Below are positions 54,948-63,037 of a DNA stretch of 64,000 bases, piece by piece. Numbering within the stretch: the stretch's first letter is position 1; the number at the start of each line of letters is the position of its first letter. This DNA comes from Firmicutes bacterium UBA7510 (GTDB lineage Bacteria; Bacillota; Clostridia; Tissierellales; Sedimentibacteraceae), in the NCBI GenBank assembly GCA_002479485.1, contig DLNM01000067.1, positions 32,050 through 96,049 of the forward strand, given 5' to 3'. A program made the translations under genes and the position numbers. Under the pieces are notes generated by a model. It did no database searches. It was given only the letters and a program-made list of their open reading frames with translations, and was not told where the DNA came from.

Positions 54948-56291
54948 ATGAGTCTTTTAGAGCGTTTGGAAAAGGTAAAAATGTCACAAACTTCTTTAGT
55001 GACTGATGAAACTAATAATGAACCAGTCTATTTTGATAAATATTTAGAATTAAAAGAAAAGATACATCATGATGTTATTGAATTAATAAATACGCAGGCT
55101 ACAGAGGGTAGAGGTGAAAACGATGATATTGATCTTCAAAATATGATTGAAAGATTAATTAGTCAGCATAGTAATAATCTCCCAAGATCAGAAAGAAGTA
55201 AAGTAGCACGTGAAATCTATGATGATGTTGCAGGATTAGGTCCTCTAGAACCACTTCTTAATGATGAAACGATATCTGAAATTATGGTCAATGGTGCACA
55301 TAGTATATATGTAGAGCGAAAAGGGAAGATAGAGTTGACAGATACTTTTTTTAGAGATGATAATCATGTTTTGACAATAATAGATAGGATTGTTTCGTCA
55401 ATAGGGAGAAGATGTGATGAATCAAACCCTATGGTAGATGCTAGACTTCATGATGGTTCTCGTGTTAATGCAGTAATAAATCCTATAGCATTAAAAGGTC
55501 CAAGTATTACTATTCGTAAATTTTCATCTAAACCTTTAAAAATTAGTGATTTAATTTCATTTAATTCAATTTCCTTTGCAATGGCATCATTTTTGGAAGC
55601 CTGTGTCAAAGGAAGATGCAATATTATTGTTTCAGGCGGAACAGGCAGTGGAAAAACAACTCTATTAAATGTATTATCAAGCTTTATACCTGACGGAGAA
55701 CGAATTGTCACGATAGAGGATGCTGCTGAATTACAATTAATGCAGCAGCATGTTGTTACACTAGAGAGTAGGCCATCTAATTCTGAAGGCAGAGGAAATA
55801 TTACAATACGTGACTTAGTGAGAAACTCATTGCGTATGCGACCAGATAGAATTATCGTAGGAGAAGTTCGTTCAGGGGAAACATTAGATATGTTGCAGGC
55901 TATGAATACAGGACATGATGGTTCATTAACTACTGTGCACGCTAATAGTCCTAGAGATGTAGTGTCACGTTTGGAAACTATGGTTTTAATGAGCGGTATG
56001 GAGTTGCCTGTTAAAGCAATTAGGGAACAAATTTCATCAGGTATTGATTTAATTGTACAGCAATCTAGATTTAGAGATGGTAGCAGAAAAATTACATCTA
56101 TTTCTGAGGTTATTGGCATGGAAGGTGATATTATAACTTTGCAAGATATATTTACATTTCGTCAAGAAGGAATAGATGGTGTTGGAAGAATTAAAGGTAA
56201 TTTTGAACCAACGGGCATCCAACCTCATCTGATAGATAAATTAAAAAACAATGGTATATCAGTAAAAAGCGAGTGGTTTGCAAGGTATTAG
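54948..56291 (+). CDS. tadA: Tad pilus secretion ATPase TadA/CpaF
   Basis: The 447-residue hexameric ATPase powers pilus assembly and in Tad systems possibly retraction. It has an N-terminal helical domain, EIMVNGAHSIYVERKGKIE near 110, Walker A SGGTGSGKTTLLNVL near 230, Asp box TIEDAAEL, Walker B RIIVGEVRSGETLDML near 305 and the His-box HANSPRDVVSRLE. Normal length for CpaF. Confidence 0.95.
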   Translation: MSLLERLEKVKMSQTSLVTDETNNEPVYFDKYLELKEKIHHDVIELINTQATEGRGENDDIDLQNMIERLISQHSNNLPRSERSKVAREIYDDVAGLGPLEPLLNDETISEIMVNGAHSIYVERKGKIELTDTFFRDDNHVLTIIDRIVSSIGRRCDESNPMVDARLHDGSRVNAVINPIALKGPSITIRKFSSKPLKISDLISFNSISFAMASFLEACVKGRCNIIVSGGTGSGKTTLLNVLSSFIPDGERIVTIEDAAELQLMQQHVVTLESRPSNSEGRGNITIRDLVRNSLRMRPDRIIVGEVRSGETLDMLQAMNTGHDGSLTTVHANSPRDVVSRLETMVLMSGMELPVKAIREQISSGIDLIVQQSRFRDGSRKITSISEVIGMEGDIITLQDIFTFRQEGIDGVGRIKGNFEPTGIQPHLIDKLKNNGISVKSEWFARY

Positions 56292-56303
56292 ATTGCGAAG
56301 GAG

Positions 56304-57242
56304 GTGAAAACAATAATCTTACTGTTTATTAGTATTCTTTTATTAGTTTATTGTGTGGTTTACATAATATTAGAAAAAATTTTTAGTGAAAAATTGATTA
56401 TAAATCAAAGGCTACTTCATATAGAAGAAACTGATTATAAACAAAAAAATCAAGATAGTGACCAGCGTAGAAAAAGACTTAAAATTAGCTTTGTTCATGT
56501 ACCAAAAAAACTTCGTGCTGAATTGATTCTTGCAGGTATTCCGTTGCAGCCTGAAGAATATGTTTTAATTTGCGTTTGTATGATAGGCTTTCCAGGGATA
56601 ATGGCTTTTATGTTTAGCGGTGATATAATAATTTCACTTGTTTTAATTGTTTTAGGTACATTGATACCACCTGCGTTAATTAAAATACACAGAAAAAAAC
56701 GAACAAAAAAATTTAATGAGCAACTAGGTAATTCGTTATTAGTTATTTCTAGTAGTTTACGTGCAGGTTTTACATTCGAGCAAGCACTTTCCAGTGTTGC
56801 TAGAGATATGCCTTCACCAATTAGTGATGAATTCTCCAAAGCAGTAAGGGAATTAAGATATGGAAGCCCATTAGACAAGACATTGTTTTCGCTTGCTGAG
56901 AGAATGCAAAGTAAGGATTTGGATCTTCTTAATTCGGCTGTATTAATTCAAAAACAAGTTGGTGGAAATCTTGCTGATATAGTAGAAACAATATCGGAAA
57001 CTATTCAAGACAGAATAAAAATAAAAAATAGCATCAGAGTATTGACTGCACAAGGCAGAATTTCAGGTCTAATTGTAGGATTGTTGCCATTTGGATTGTT
57101 AGGAATACTAATTTTGATAAATCCTACATATATAATGCCTTTGTTTACTACATCATTAGGAAGAATAATGATGGCTGTGGCAATTGTAATGGAATTGGTT
57201 GGGTTTTTTGTAATAAATAAAATTATAAATATTAAATATTGA
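56304..57242 (+). CDS. tadB: Tad pilus inner-membrane platform protein TadB
   Basis: The 312-residue T2SSF-domain protein has an N-terminal helix, a pair of helices near 90-125, the platform domain (LGNSLLVISSSLRAGFTFEQALSSVA near 145) and two helices at the C-terminus. With TadC it forms the platform that extracts pilins. The start is unclear: the frame opens at GTG 56304, but this GTG is part of a perfect AAGGAGGTGA ribosome binding site. The codon at the right distance (56313) is ATA, a rare start. Confidence 0.88.
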   Translation: MKTIILLFISILLLVYCVVYIILEKIFSEKLIINQRLLHIEETDYKQKNQDSDQRRKRLKISFVHVPKKLRAELILAGIPLQPEEYVLICVCMIGFPGIMAFMFSGDIIISLVLIVLGTLIPPALIKIHRKKRTKKFNEQLGNSLLVISSSLRAGFTFEQALSSVARDMPSPISDEFSKAVRELRYGSPLDKTLFSLAERMQSKDLDLLNSAVLIQKQVGGNLADIVETISETIQDRIKIKNSIRVLTAQGRISGLIVGLLPFGLLGILILINPTYIMPLFTTSLGRIMMAVAIVMELVGFFVINKIINIKY

Positions 57243-57252
57243 GGTGATGAAA

Positions 57253-58176
57253 TTGATTCAAATATTTTCAATTTCAATTGGGCTTTTGGTATTTTCTATA
57301 ATAGCTTTAATATTTGGTAAAAAAAGTGAAGAAGCTGATGCAATAGAAAGAAGACTGAAAGAAGTAAAAAAATATGGCAGTGTTGATATAAGTGTAGAAG
57401 AAAATACTAATATTTCATTTTATAATCGTTTTTATAAACCGCTTATAGATAAAATAATAGCTTTATTTGGTACTATTATACCTAAAAATGAAGAGAGCTT
57501 AAAAAAAATCTCTATGCAGATTGTACAAGCAGGTATGAAAGTAAAACCTAAAGATTACGTGTCTACTAATATTATAATAATGCTTATTTTGGGTTGTGTG
57601 GGTGTGTTATTTGCTACCGTTGAGAATTTAACTATCTTAAATAAAATATGCTATTTTTTCGTCGGTGCATTTTTAGGATATGTAATGAGGCGTTTTCAAC
57701 TTTCCTCTTCTATAACTAAAAGGAAAGAACTGATTGAAAACTCTTTACCTGAGGTTTTAGATTTATTAAGTGTCAGTGTTGAAGCGGGACTTGGATTTGA
57801 CCAAGCATTGCAATATGTCGTACAAAGGTGTACTGGACCTTTGATAGATGAATTTGAAATTGTTCAAAGAGAAATTTCGTTGGGTAGAGCTAGAAGTGAA
57901 TCTCTAAAAAGAATGTCTGAAAGATGTAACCTTGATGAAATTAAGAGCTTTGTAGGTGTAGTTATACAGGCAGATGAACTAGGGTTTTCAATCAAAAATG
58001 TTTTACAAACTCAAGCTGCCTCAATAAGATTATCGCATAAACAAAAAATTGAAGAAAAGGCAATGAAAATACCAGTTAAAATTCTTATACCTCTTGTTGC
58101 TTTTATTTTCCCAGTGCTATTTATTGTTTTGTTAGGACCCGCAGTGCCTTCGATATTTTCTGCCTTGGGGGTTTAA
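57253..58176 (+). CDS. tadC: Tad pilus inner-membrane platform protein TadC
   Basis: The 307-residue T2SSF-domain partner of TadB has an N-terminal helix, a mid-protein helix pair near 110-145, the platform domain (LPEVLDLLSVSVEAGLGFDQALQYV near 170) and a C-terminal helix. I chose TTG 57253, which lies eight bases after GAGGTGA; the in-frame GTG/ATG at 57244/57247 overlap or crowd that site. It follows tadB by ten bases. Confidence 0.88.
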   Translation: MIQIFSISIGLLVFSIIALIFGKKSEEADAIERRLKEVKKYGSVDISVEENTNISFYNRFYKPLIDKIIALFGTIIPKNEESLKKISMQIVQAGMKVKPKDYVSTNIIIMLILGCVGVLFATVENLTILNKICYFFVGAFLGYVMRRFQLSSSITKRKELIENSLPEVLDLLSVSVEAGLGFDQALQYVVQRCTGPLIDEFEIVQREISLGRARSESLKRMSERCNLDEIKSFVGVVIQADELGFSIKNVLQTQAASIRLSHKQKIEEKAMKIPVKILIPLVAFIFPVLFIVLLGPAVPSIFSALGV

Positions 58177-58178
58177 AT

Positions 58179-58517
58179 TTGAATATAAATATTAGTATAA
58201 ATAATTTAATATATAATGATATAGAAGTAGCAAAGGGTTTCTATAGCAGATTGATAGGATTGATAGATAGAAAATATCTGAATAATAATCAAGGCTTATT
58301 GCTTAAAAAATGTAAATCCGTACATACGTTTTTTATGAAAATTCCAATAGATATTGTTTACTTAGATAAAAACTATAAAATTTTGTTCTTTGAAACTTTA
58401 AATCCTTGGAGAGTAGGGAGATTTATAAAAGGTACCAAGCATATTTTAGAATTAAAAAAGGGTGAGATTTTAAATATGAGGTATGGAGATTATATAAAAT
58501 TTATTGATGAGTGCTAA
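58179..58517 (+). CDS. DUF192 protein within the Tad locus
   Basis: The 112-residue protein matches DUF192 in its AKGFYSRLIGLIDRKYL opening, the FFMKIPIDIVYLDKNYKILF core and the KHILELKKGEI ending. Many family members are exported, but this one has no signal peptide. Function unknown. TTG start two bases after the tadC stop, so it is co-translated with the platform genes and may be a small assembly factor. Confidence 0.75.
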   Translation: MNINISINNLIYNDIEVAKGFYSRLIGLIDRKYLNNNQGLLLKKCKSVHTFFMKIPIDIVYLDKNYKILFFETLNPWRVGRFIKGTKHILELKKGEILNMRYGDYIKFIDEC

Positions 58518-58539
58518 AGATAGAATGGAGGGAATGCTT

Positions 58540-60213
58540 ATGAGTGCTTATACTGCTTTGAATTTAAATATAGATGAGAATGAGGAGTTAATGCCAAAAT
58601 TTAAAAAAGGATCTGAAATAAGAGTTTTGGATATCAATGATAGTGTAAACGGGTTAGAAGAAAAAAGAGGAGAAACTAATGGTAAGTTTAAATTATCATT
58701 TTTAAATGGATACTCTAAAAAAAAGGTAGATACAATAATTAAAGAATTAGAAGAAGATCATAACAAAATTCAAATGAATTGGCAGCAACAAATTCAAGAT
58801 TTATTGGACGAACATTCTGGATTAGTATCTGAATGTACTATTTTGCGTGAGCAACTAAAAGATGCAGAAACTAATATTGAAGAAGTTGAAAAAATCAAAA
58901 CACAATTAGAGGATTTATTAGTTGTAAATGAACAATTAAGAACTGATTTAGAGAAAAAACAAGAGCAATGCAAGATGATAGAATATTATGCTCAAGAAAT
59001 TGAGGATAAATATAACAAGATTCAAAATACTCTTCCTGATAAAAATGCAACTAAAGAACTTTCTGATTTAAAAAGTGAACTTGCTAAGCTGGAAAATCAT
59101 TGTAATGAGCTAGAAAGTCAATTAAGCAGAAGACAAAAAGAAAATGATTTTTTAAATAGTGAGATTATTCAAATTCGTGAGCAAAGTAAAAATTATTTAG
59201 GAATTGAGGATAATGTGAAACTATTAACTGAAGAAAATAAAAGATTAAAGCAGCTACTGGAGGATAATAGTGACAAATACGAAAAATCAAGACAACAAAT
59301 AAATGAATTAAAATATAAGCTAGAAAATAAAGAAGAAGAAATTACAAAAATGAAAGAAAGAACTAATTTGGCAGAGAATAAACAATTGCAGGTAGATATT
59401 ATGCAGGAAGAAGTTGAAATGTTAAGAGAAGATAACAAAGCATTAAGGCTTAATATTGATAAATTAAAAATATATGCTGAGCAACAGAAATTAAGCGAAG
59501 AACAATGTAAATTGTTGGAATCTAAATTCAGTGATTTGAAAAGGAATTATGATTTTCAAGTTCAAAAGCTTACAGTGCTAGAAAAAGAAAATTTACAAAT
59601 GGAGCTAAAAAGTAAGTCATTAGAAAATATTAAATATGATTATGATAATCTTTTTGTTAAATTAAACGATATAGAAGTACAAAATAAAAATCTTAAGTCT
59701 ATGATATTTAATTATGAAAAAAATGAAAAGCAATATGTGGAAATGGAGAATAATACAAAAAAATATCAACAAGAATTATTTTTGTTAAAAATGGCTGTAC
59801 AAGATATTATTAAAAAAGTAGAAGTTCAAGCAATTGAATATAAAAAATTAACTGAAAAACTAGAAACTTGTGAATTAAAATTAGAAGATGAAATTAGAGA
59901 AAAAGGCTTAATGGAATTAAAAAATGGAGAATTGACAGATAATATTGTTAAATTATATGAACAATTGTCCTTCTTGGAAAAAGAAAATTATGAATTAAGA
60001 AATTCTTTAAATCATGTGGATATTAGCAATGATATTGACACAAACAGCATAATAAAAGTAAACAATAATAACACTAATTTTAATAGTATCAATATGGATG
60101 ATATGCAAAACAAGTATAATATACATAACGTAAATTGTTCGTATAACGAAAACAACGATATGTCTATAGATGATATGTTAAAAAGAGCATATGAGTTAAT
60201 TTTAACGAAATAA
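58540..60213 (+). CDS. Long coiled-coil protein with DivIVA-like N-terminal segment
   Basis: The 557-residue protein is almost wholly coiled coil from about residue 65 to 490 (heptads of Leu/Ile with Glu/Lys/Gln), with an Asn-rich tail ending in a short amphipathic stretch (MDDMLKRAYELILTK-like). Around residues 55-80, KFKLSFLNGYSKKKVDTIIK resembles the membrane-binding start of DivIVA (F...GY...VD..), which senses curved membrane at poles and septa. That similarity is by eye and is inference. The start at 58540 has GGAGGG eight bases upstream; earlier in-frame ATGs precede or overlap that site. As the last gene of the Tad operon it could be the scaffold that positions the pilus machine. Confidence 0.68.
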   Translation: MSAYTALNLNIDENEELMPKFKKGSEIRVLDINDSVNGLEEKRGETNGKFKLSFLNGYSKKKVDTIIKELEEDHNKIQMNWQQQIQDLLDEHSGLVSECTILREQLKDAETNIEEVEKIKTQLEDLLVVNEQLRTDLEKKQEQCKMIEYYAQEIEDKYNKIQNTLPDKNATKELSDLKSELAKLENHCNELESQLSRRQKENDFLNSEIIQIREQSKNYLGIEDNVKLLTEENKRLKQLLEDNSDKYEKSRQQINELKYKLENKEEEITKMKERTNLAENKQLQVDIMQEEVEMLREDNKALRLNIDKLKIYAEQQKLSEEQCKLLESKFSDLKRNYDFQVQKLTVLEKENLQMELKSKSLENIKYDYDNLFVKLNDIEVQNKNLKSMIFNYEKNEKQYVEMENNTKKYQQELFLLKMAVQDIIKKVEVQAIEYKKLTEKLETCELKLEDEIREKGLMELKNGELTDNIVKLYEQLSFLEKENYELRNSLNHVDISNDIDTNSIIKVNNNNTNFNSINMDDMQNKYNIHNVNCSYNENNDMSIDDMLKRAYELILTK

Positions 60214-60332
60214 ACAAAATTTTGCTAAATTTAATTAAATGTAGAAAAAAATTAAACAACATGATATATTATTATAAATGAATATTAATAAATTATTAGA
60301 GTGGAAAATAAGAATGGGTAGTCATTAATAAA

Positions 60333-60464
60333 AATGAAAATTGTTATTGGGATAACATTAATATTTGCTTTTACTTATATTTTTATGTTTATGTTATTGT
60401 ACTTTGATGAGTATGCAATTAAAGAGGATATTGAAAATGAGAATAAAAATTTGTCATTATTTTA
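60333..60464 (+). CDS. Possible small membrane peptide or detached N-terminus of the kinase
   Basis: A 43-codon frame gives one membrane helix (MKIVIGITLIFAFTYIFMFM) and a charged tail (about residues 25-40). It overlaps the kinase start by 28 bases, and its last third contains the kinase ribosome binding site. It has no good ribosome binding site of its own. It may be a small regulatory or signal peptide made with the kinase, or the original first helix of the kinase separated by a frameshift. The two cannot be told apart here. Confidence 0.35.
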
Positions 60465-61222
60465 GCATATTTTCTTTCTCTTTTTCTGAAGCATGGTTAA
60501 TACTTATACCAATATTTTTATTAGCATTACTTATCATAATACTTTATAGCATGATTAAATTTAAATATAAGTGCAATGAAGATAGTTTTTATTTAAAAAG
60601 ACAATTAGATGCTCAAATATCGCATTACAAATTATTAGAAGAAAATAACCATAACATCAAGTGTTATTATCATGATATGATAAATCATTATAATACGATT
60701 AATATATTGATGAATTCTAATAAAATTGATGAAGCGCATGATTATGTTTTAGGTATTATAGGTGATTTATATGAACCAAAAATTCAGGTTATTAATACTA
60801 ATAATCCAGCCCTTGATGCAATACTTACTGAAAAAATAATTAAGGCAAAAAATTGTAACATTAAAATTAGTACTGAAATAATGTTAGTAGATAACATCAA
60901 GGTTGATGCTGTGGATTGGTGTATACTATTCGGTAATATATTAGATAATGCAATAGAGGCATGTGAAAAAATAAAGAATGATGATAAACATATATGGTTG
61001 AAATTAGTATATGGAAATTCAATGTTATCATGTAGAATAAAAAATTCAATTGATGAAAATGTTATAATAAATAAAGACTTTAGTTCTATGAAAAAAGATT
61101 CCCAGTTACACGGATTTGGACTATGCAATATAAAAAAAACAGTAGAAAAATATGGCGGAGAATTGATTAAAGAGCGTAGTGGTGAATACTTTGAGATATC
61201 ATTTATACTATTTGATGTGTAG
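60437..61222 (+). CDS. GHKL-type sensor histidine kinase with a short membrane part
   Basis: The 261-residue protein has one clear membrane helix (about 18-40), a coiled linker and a kinase core: histidine in YYHDMINHYNTI, N-box ILDNAIEACEKI and G-box HGFGLCNIKKTV. It is much shorter at the N-terminus than the kinase at 17381 and lacks the multi-helix sensor. The start at 60437 is chosen for AAAGAGG nine bases upstream. It pairs with the LytTR regulator 23 bases downstream and follows the Tad locus, which it may control. Confidence 0.82.
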   Translation: MRIKICHYFSIFSFSFSEAWLILIPIFLLALLIIILYSMIKFKYKCNEDSFYLKRQLDAQISHYKLLEENNHNIKCYYHDMINHYNTINILMNSNKIDEAHDYVLGIIGDLYEPKIQVINTNNPALDAILTEKIIKAKNCNIKISTEIMLVDNIKVDAVDWCILFGNILDNAIEACEKIKNDDKHIWLKLVYGNSMLSCRIKNSIDENVIINKDFSSMKKDSQLHGFGLCNIKKTVEKYGGELIKERSGEYFEISFILFDV

Positions 61223-61245
61223 CTGTAAAAAACGAGGTATTTTAT

Positions 61246-61977
61246 ATGTATAATATTTGTATTTGTGACGATGAAAATGTATTTTTGAATTTTATTAGTG
61301 ACAAAATACATACAATAGCAAAAAAAAATAAGATAGATATTAATATTTGTAAATATCTATCTGGAGTAACAATGTTATTTAATCTGGAGGAAAATCATAA
61401 GGATATAGACATTTTTTTTTTAGATGTTCTGATGGATGAATTAAATGGTGTTGAAATTGCTAATTGGCTAAGAAAAATGGGAAATACTTCTCAAATTATA
61501 TTTGTATCTTCATGTAAGGATTATGTATTCAAGGCTTTAAATACTATGCCATTACACTATTTAATAAAAAACGAAATTGATGATGTTGTTCTTGAAAGTA
61601 TACTGTTGAAAGCTATACGACTATGCGAGAGAGATAAAAAACAAAGATTTTCTTATAAAATAGGACATTCAATGCATTATACAAATATTAATGAAATTGT
61701 TTATTTTGAAAGTGAAAATAGGGTTGTAAGAATGCAATGTTGTGGGGGAAATTCGGAAGAGTTTTATATGACAATGTCAAAATTAGAGGATAAGCTTATC
61801 TTGGAGTGTAACAAATTTATTAGAATACACAAATCATATTTAGTCAATTTAGATTATGTAAAATCAATAAAGGCAAAAGAAATAGTTTGTTATAATGATA
61901 CAAAATTACCTATTGGAGAAAAGTATAGAAAAAAATTAAATATAATTTATACTAAATTTCTTTTAAAGGAAAGTTAA
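61246..61977 (+). CDS. LytTR-family response regulator (AgrA-like)
   Basis: The 243-residue protein has a receiver domain with acidic pocket ICDDEN, phosphoacceptor Asp in IFFLDVLMDELNG and lysine in YLIKNE, then a LytTR DNA-binding domain (about 140-240, with NKFIRIHKSYLVNLDYV). Its ribosome binding site is GAGG. It is the probable partner of the kinase just upstream. The Tad genes are the nearest likely targets. Confidence 0.88.
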   Translation: MYNICICDDENVFLNFISDKIHTIAKKNKIDINICKYLSGVTMLFNLEENHKDIDIFFLDVLMDELNGVEIANWLRKMGNTSQIIFVSSCKDYVFKALNTMPLHYLIKNEIDDVVLESILLKAIRLCERDKKQRFSYKIGHSMHYTNINEIVYFESENRVVRMQCCGGNSEEFYMTMSKLEDKLILECNKFIRIHKSYLVNLDYVKSIKAKEIVCYNDTKLPIGEKYRKKLNIIYTKFLLKES

Positions 61978-61992
61978 AAAAATATTGAATTT

Positions 61993-62034
61993 AAGTGTGT
62001 AAGTTAAAAAAGAACTTACACACTTTTGTTTTTT
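61993..62034 (+). terminator. Intrinsic terminator of the second two-component operon
   Basis: AAGTGTGTAAGTT pairs perfectly with AACTTACACACTT (13 bp, 7-base loop), followed by TTGTTTTTT. Confidence 0.9.
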
Positions 62035-62056
62035 AGATATAATTTCTAAATTTTTA

Positions 62057-62085
62057 TTGACAATTATATCGGGTCGCGATATAAT
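62057..62085 (+). promoter_or_regulatory. Promoter of the padR-DUF2812-ABC operon (TTGACA-17-TATAAT)
   Basis: Consensus TTGACA (62057-62062) and TATAAT (62080-62085) are 17 bp apart. Such a strong promoter is expected to be held down by a repressor, and a palindrome fills its spacer. Confidence 0.88.
62064..62084. promoter_or_regulatory. PadR operator 1, inside the promoter
   Basis: TTATATCG-GGTCG-CGATATAA: an 8-bp inverted repeat that fills the promoter spacer and covers most of the -10. A PadR dimer bound here would exclude RNA polymerase. Assignment to the adjacent PadR gene rests on position and on the ATATCG-type half-sites common for this subfamily. Confidence 0.75.
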
Positions 62086-62086
62086 T

Positions 62087-62109
62087 GCTATATCGTCAGA
62101 CGATATAGC
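62087..62109. promoter_or_regulatory. PadR operator 2, at the transcription start
   Basis: GCTATATCGTC-A-GACGATATAGC: a perfect 11-bp inverted repeat at the expected transcription start, sharing the TATATCG half-site of operator 1. A further half-site (ATATATCG) lies at about 62116-62124. Confidence 0.75.
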
Positions 62110-62159
62110 GTCGAAGGATATATCGTTAACCGAATATAAGTTGCTAGGAGGTTGATTTT

Positions 62160-62486
62160 GTGGGAGAAAACACAGAAAAAATAGCGCTTACGGAAGCAGT
62201 GTATTATATTTTACTTTCCTTATATACCCCGCTTCATGGCTATGGTATAATGCAGAATATTATGAAAATCAGTGATGGGCGTGTAAATCTAGCTGCTGGT
62301 ACTCTTTATGGAGCATTAACTACACTTCAAGAAAAGGAATGGATTCTAGCTCTTGAGGATGATGAAAACTCACGTAAAAAAACGTATGAAATAACTGATT
62401 TAGGCAAGGTTGTTGTAGAGGCTGAAATAAAAAGACTAGAGGAGTTAGTAAATAATGGTCATGAGATAGTAAGGGGGCGAGTTTAG
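62160..62486 (+). CDS. PadR-family transcriptional repressor
   Basis: The 108-residue winged-helix protein of the short PadR type has AVYYILLSLYTPLHGYGIMQNI, LAAGTLYGALTTLQEKEWI and KTYEITDLGKVVVEAE. It probably represses its own operon through the palindromes over the promoter and is released by a toxic compound or envelope signal. GTG start with AGGAGG upstream. Its stop codon overlaps the next start. Confidence 0.9.
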   Translation: MGENTEKIALTEAVYYILLSLYTPLHGYGIMQNIMKISDGRVNLAAGTLYGALTTLQEKEWILALEDDENSRKKTYEITDLGKVVVEAEIKRLEELVNNGHEIVRGRV

Positions 62487-63022
62487 TGAAGCATATTGAA
62501 TATAAAATTTTTACTATTTTTAGTTTTGAAGAGGAAGAAAAATGGCTGAATGAAAAGGCTGCTAACGGTGAGTATCTTACAGATGTAGCATTATGTAGAT
62601 ATGTATTTGAAGATGGTGAACCTGGAAAGTATAAATATCGTTTAGAAATGCTAGATGAGTTTCCTAGCCACTATAAAAGCACTGAATACCTAAAATTTTT
62701 AGAGGAAACTGGAATAGAGCATGTATCTAGCGTACTTAAGTGGGTGTATTTAAGGAAAAAAGCTAGTGACGGGCCTTTTGATTTATATTCTGATATAGAT
62801 TCAAAAGTTAAGCATTATAAACGAATAATTAATTTCGCTAGTATATTAATATTTTTACAATTAGTAGTCAGTGTTCCTAATATAATATGTAGCTTAATGG
62901 GAAATTATTTTAATAATATATACTTACTTAATCTTGTAATAGCTATATTGTTTTTTATAGGGAATAAATCATTGAAGACAAAAGTTGATAAATTAGAAAG
63001 TGAAAAAATATATAGAGAATAA
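62486..63022 (+). CDS. DUF2812 membrane protein
   Basis: The 178-residue protein has a cytoplasmic N-terminal domain of about 105 residues (FSFEEEEKWLNEKAANGEYL, YKYRLEMLDEFP) and two membrane helices near 112-135 and 140-160. DUF2812 genes usually follow a padR gene, as here, and are thought to act with the repressor as a sensor or anti-repressor, but this is not established for this protein. The GTG start shares its G with the padR stop. Confidence 0.82.
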   Translation: MKHIEYKIFTIFSFEEEEKWLNEKAANGEYLTDVALCRYVFEDGEPGKYKYRLEMLDEFPSHYKSTEYLKFLEETGIEHVSSVLKWVYLRKKASDGPFDLYSDIDSKVKHYKRIINFASILIFLQLVVSVPNIICSLMGNYFNNIYLLNLVIAILFFIGNKSLKTKVDKLESEKIYRE

Positions 63023-63037
63023 AGGGAGGACTAAAAA

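Noticed and set aside
55448..56119. Minus-strand open frame of 223 codons opposite tadA
   Set aside because: It is a shadow of the conserved ATPase gene: no ribosome binding site, Ser/Ile-rich translation, no family features.
50161..58176. Type IV pilus or type II secretion locus
   Set aside because: Flp-type pilins, TadE-like proteins, TadZ, CpaF-type ATPase and split TadB/TadC mark it as Tad; PilM/N/O and GspD-type genes are absent.
60784..61311. Minus-strand open frame of 175 codons opposite the second kinase and regulator
   Set aside because: It spans the junction of two well-supported plus-strand genes and has no coding features.
60214..61977. Agr-type quorum-sensing locus
   Set aside because: The kinase and regulator are Agr-like, but no AgrB-type protease is present and the small upstream frame does not have a convincing AgrD layout.
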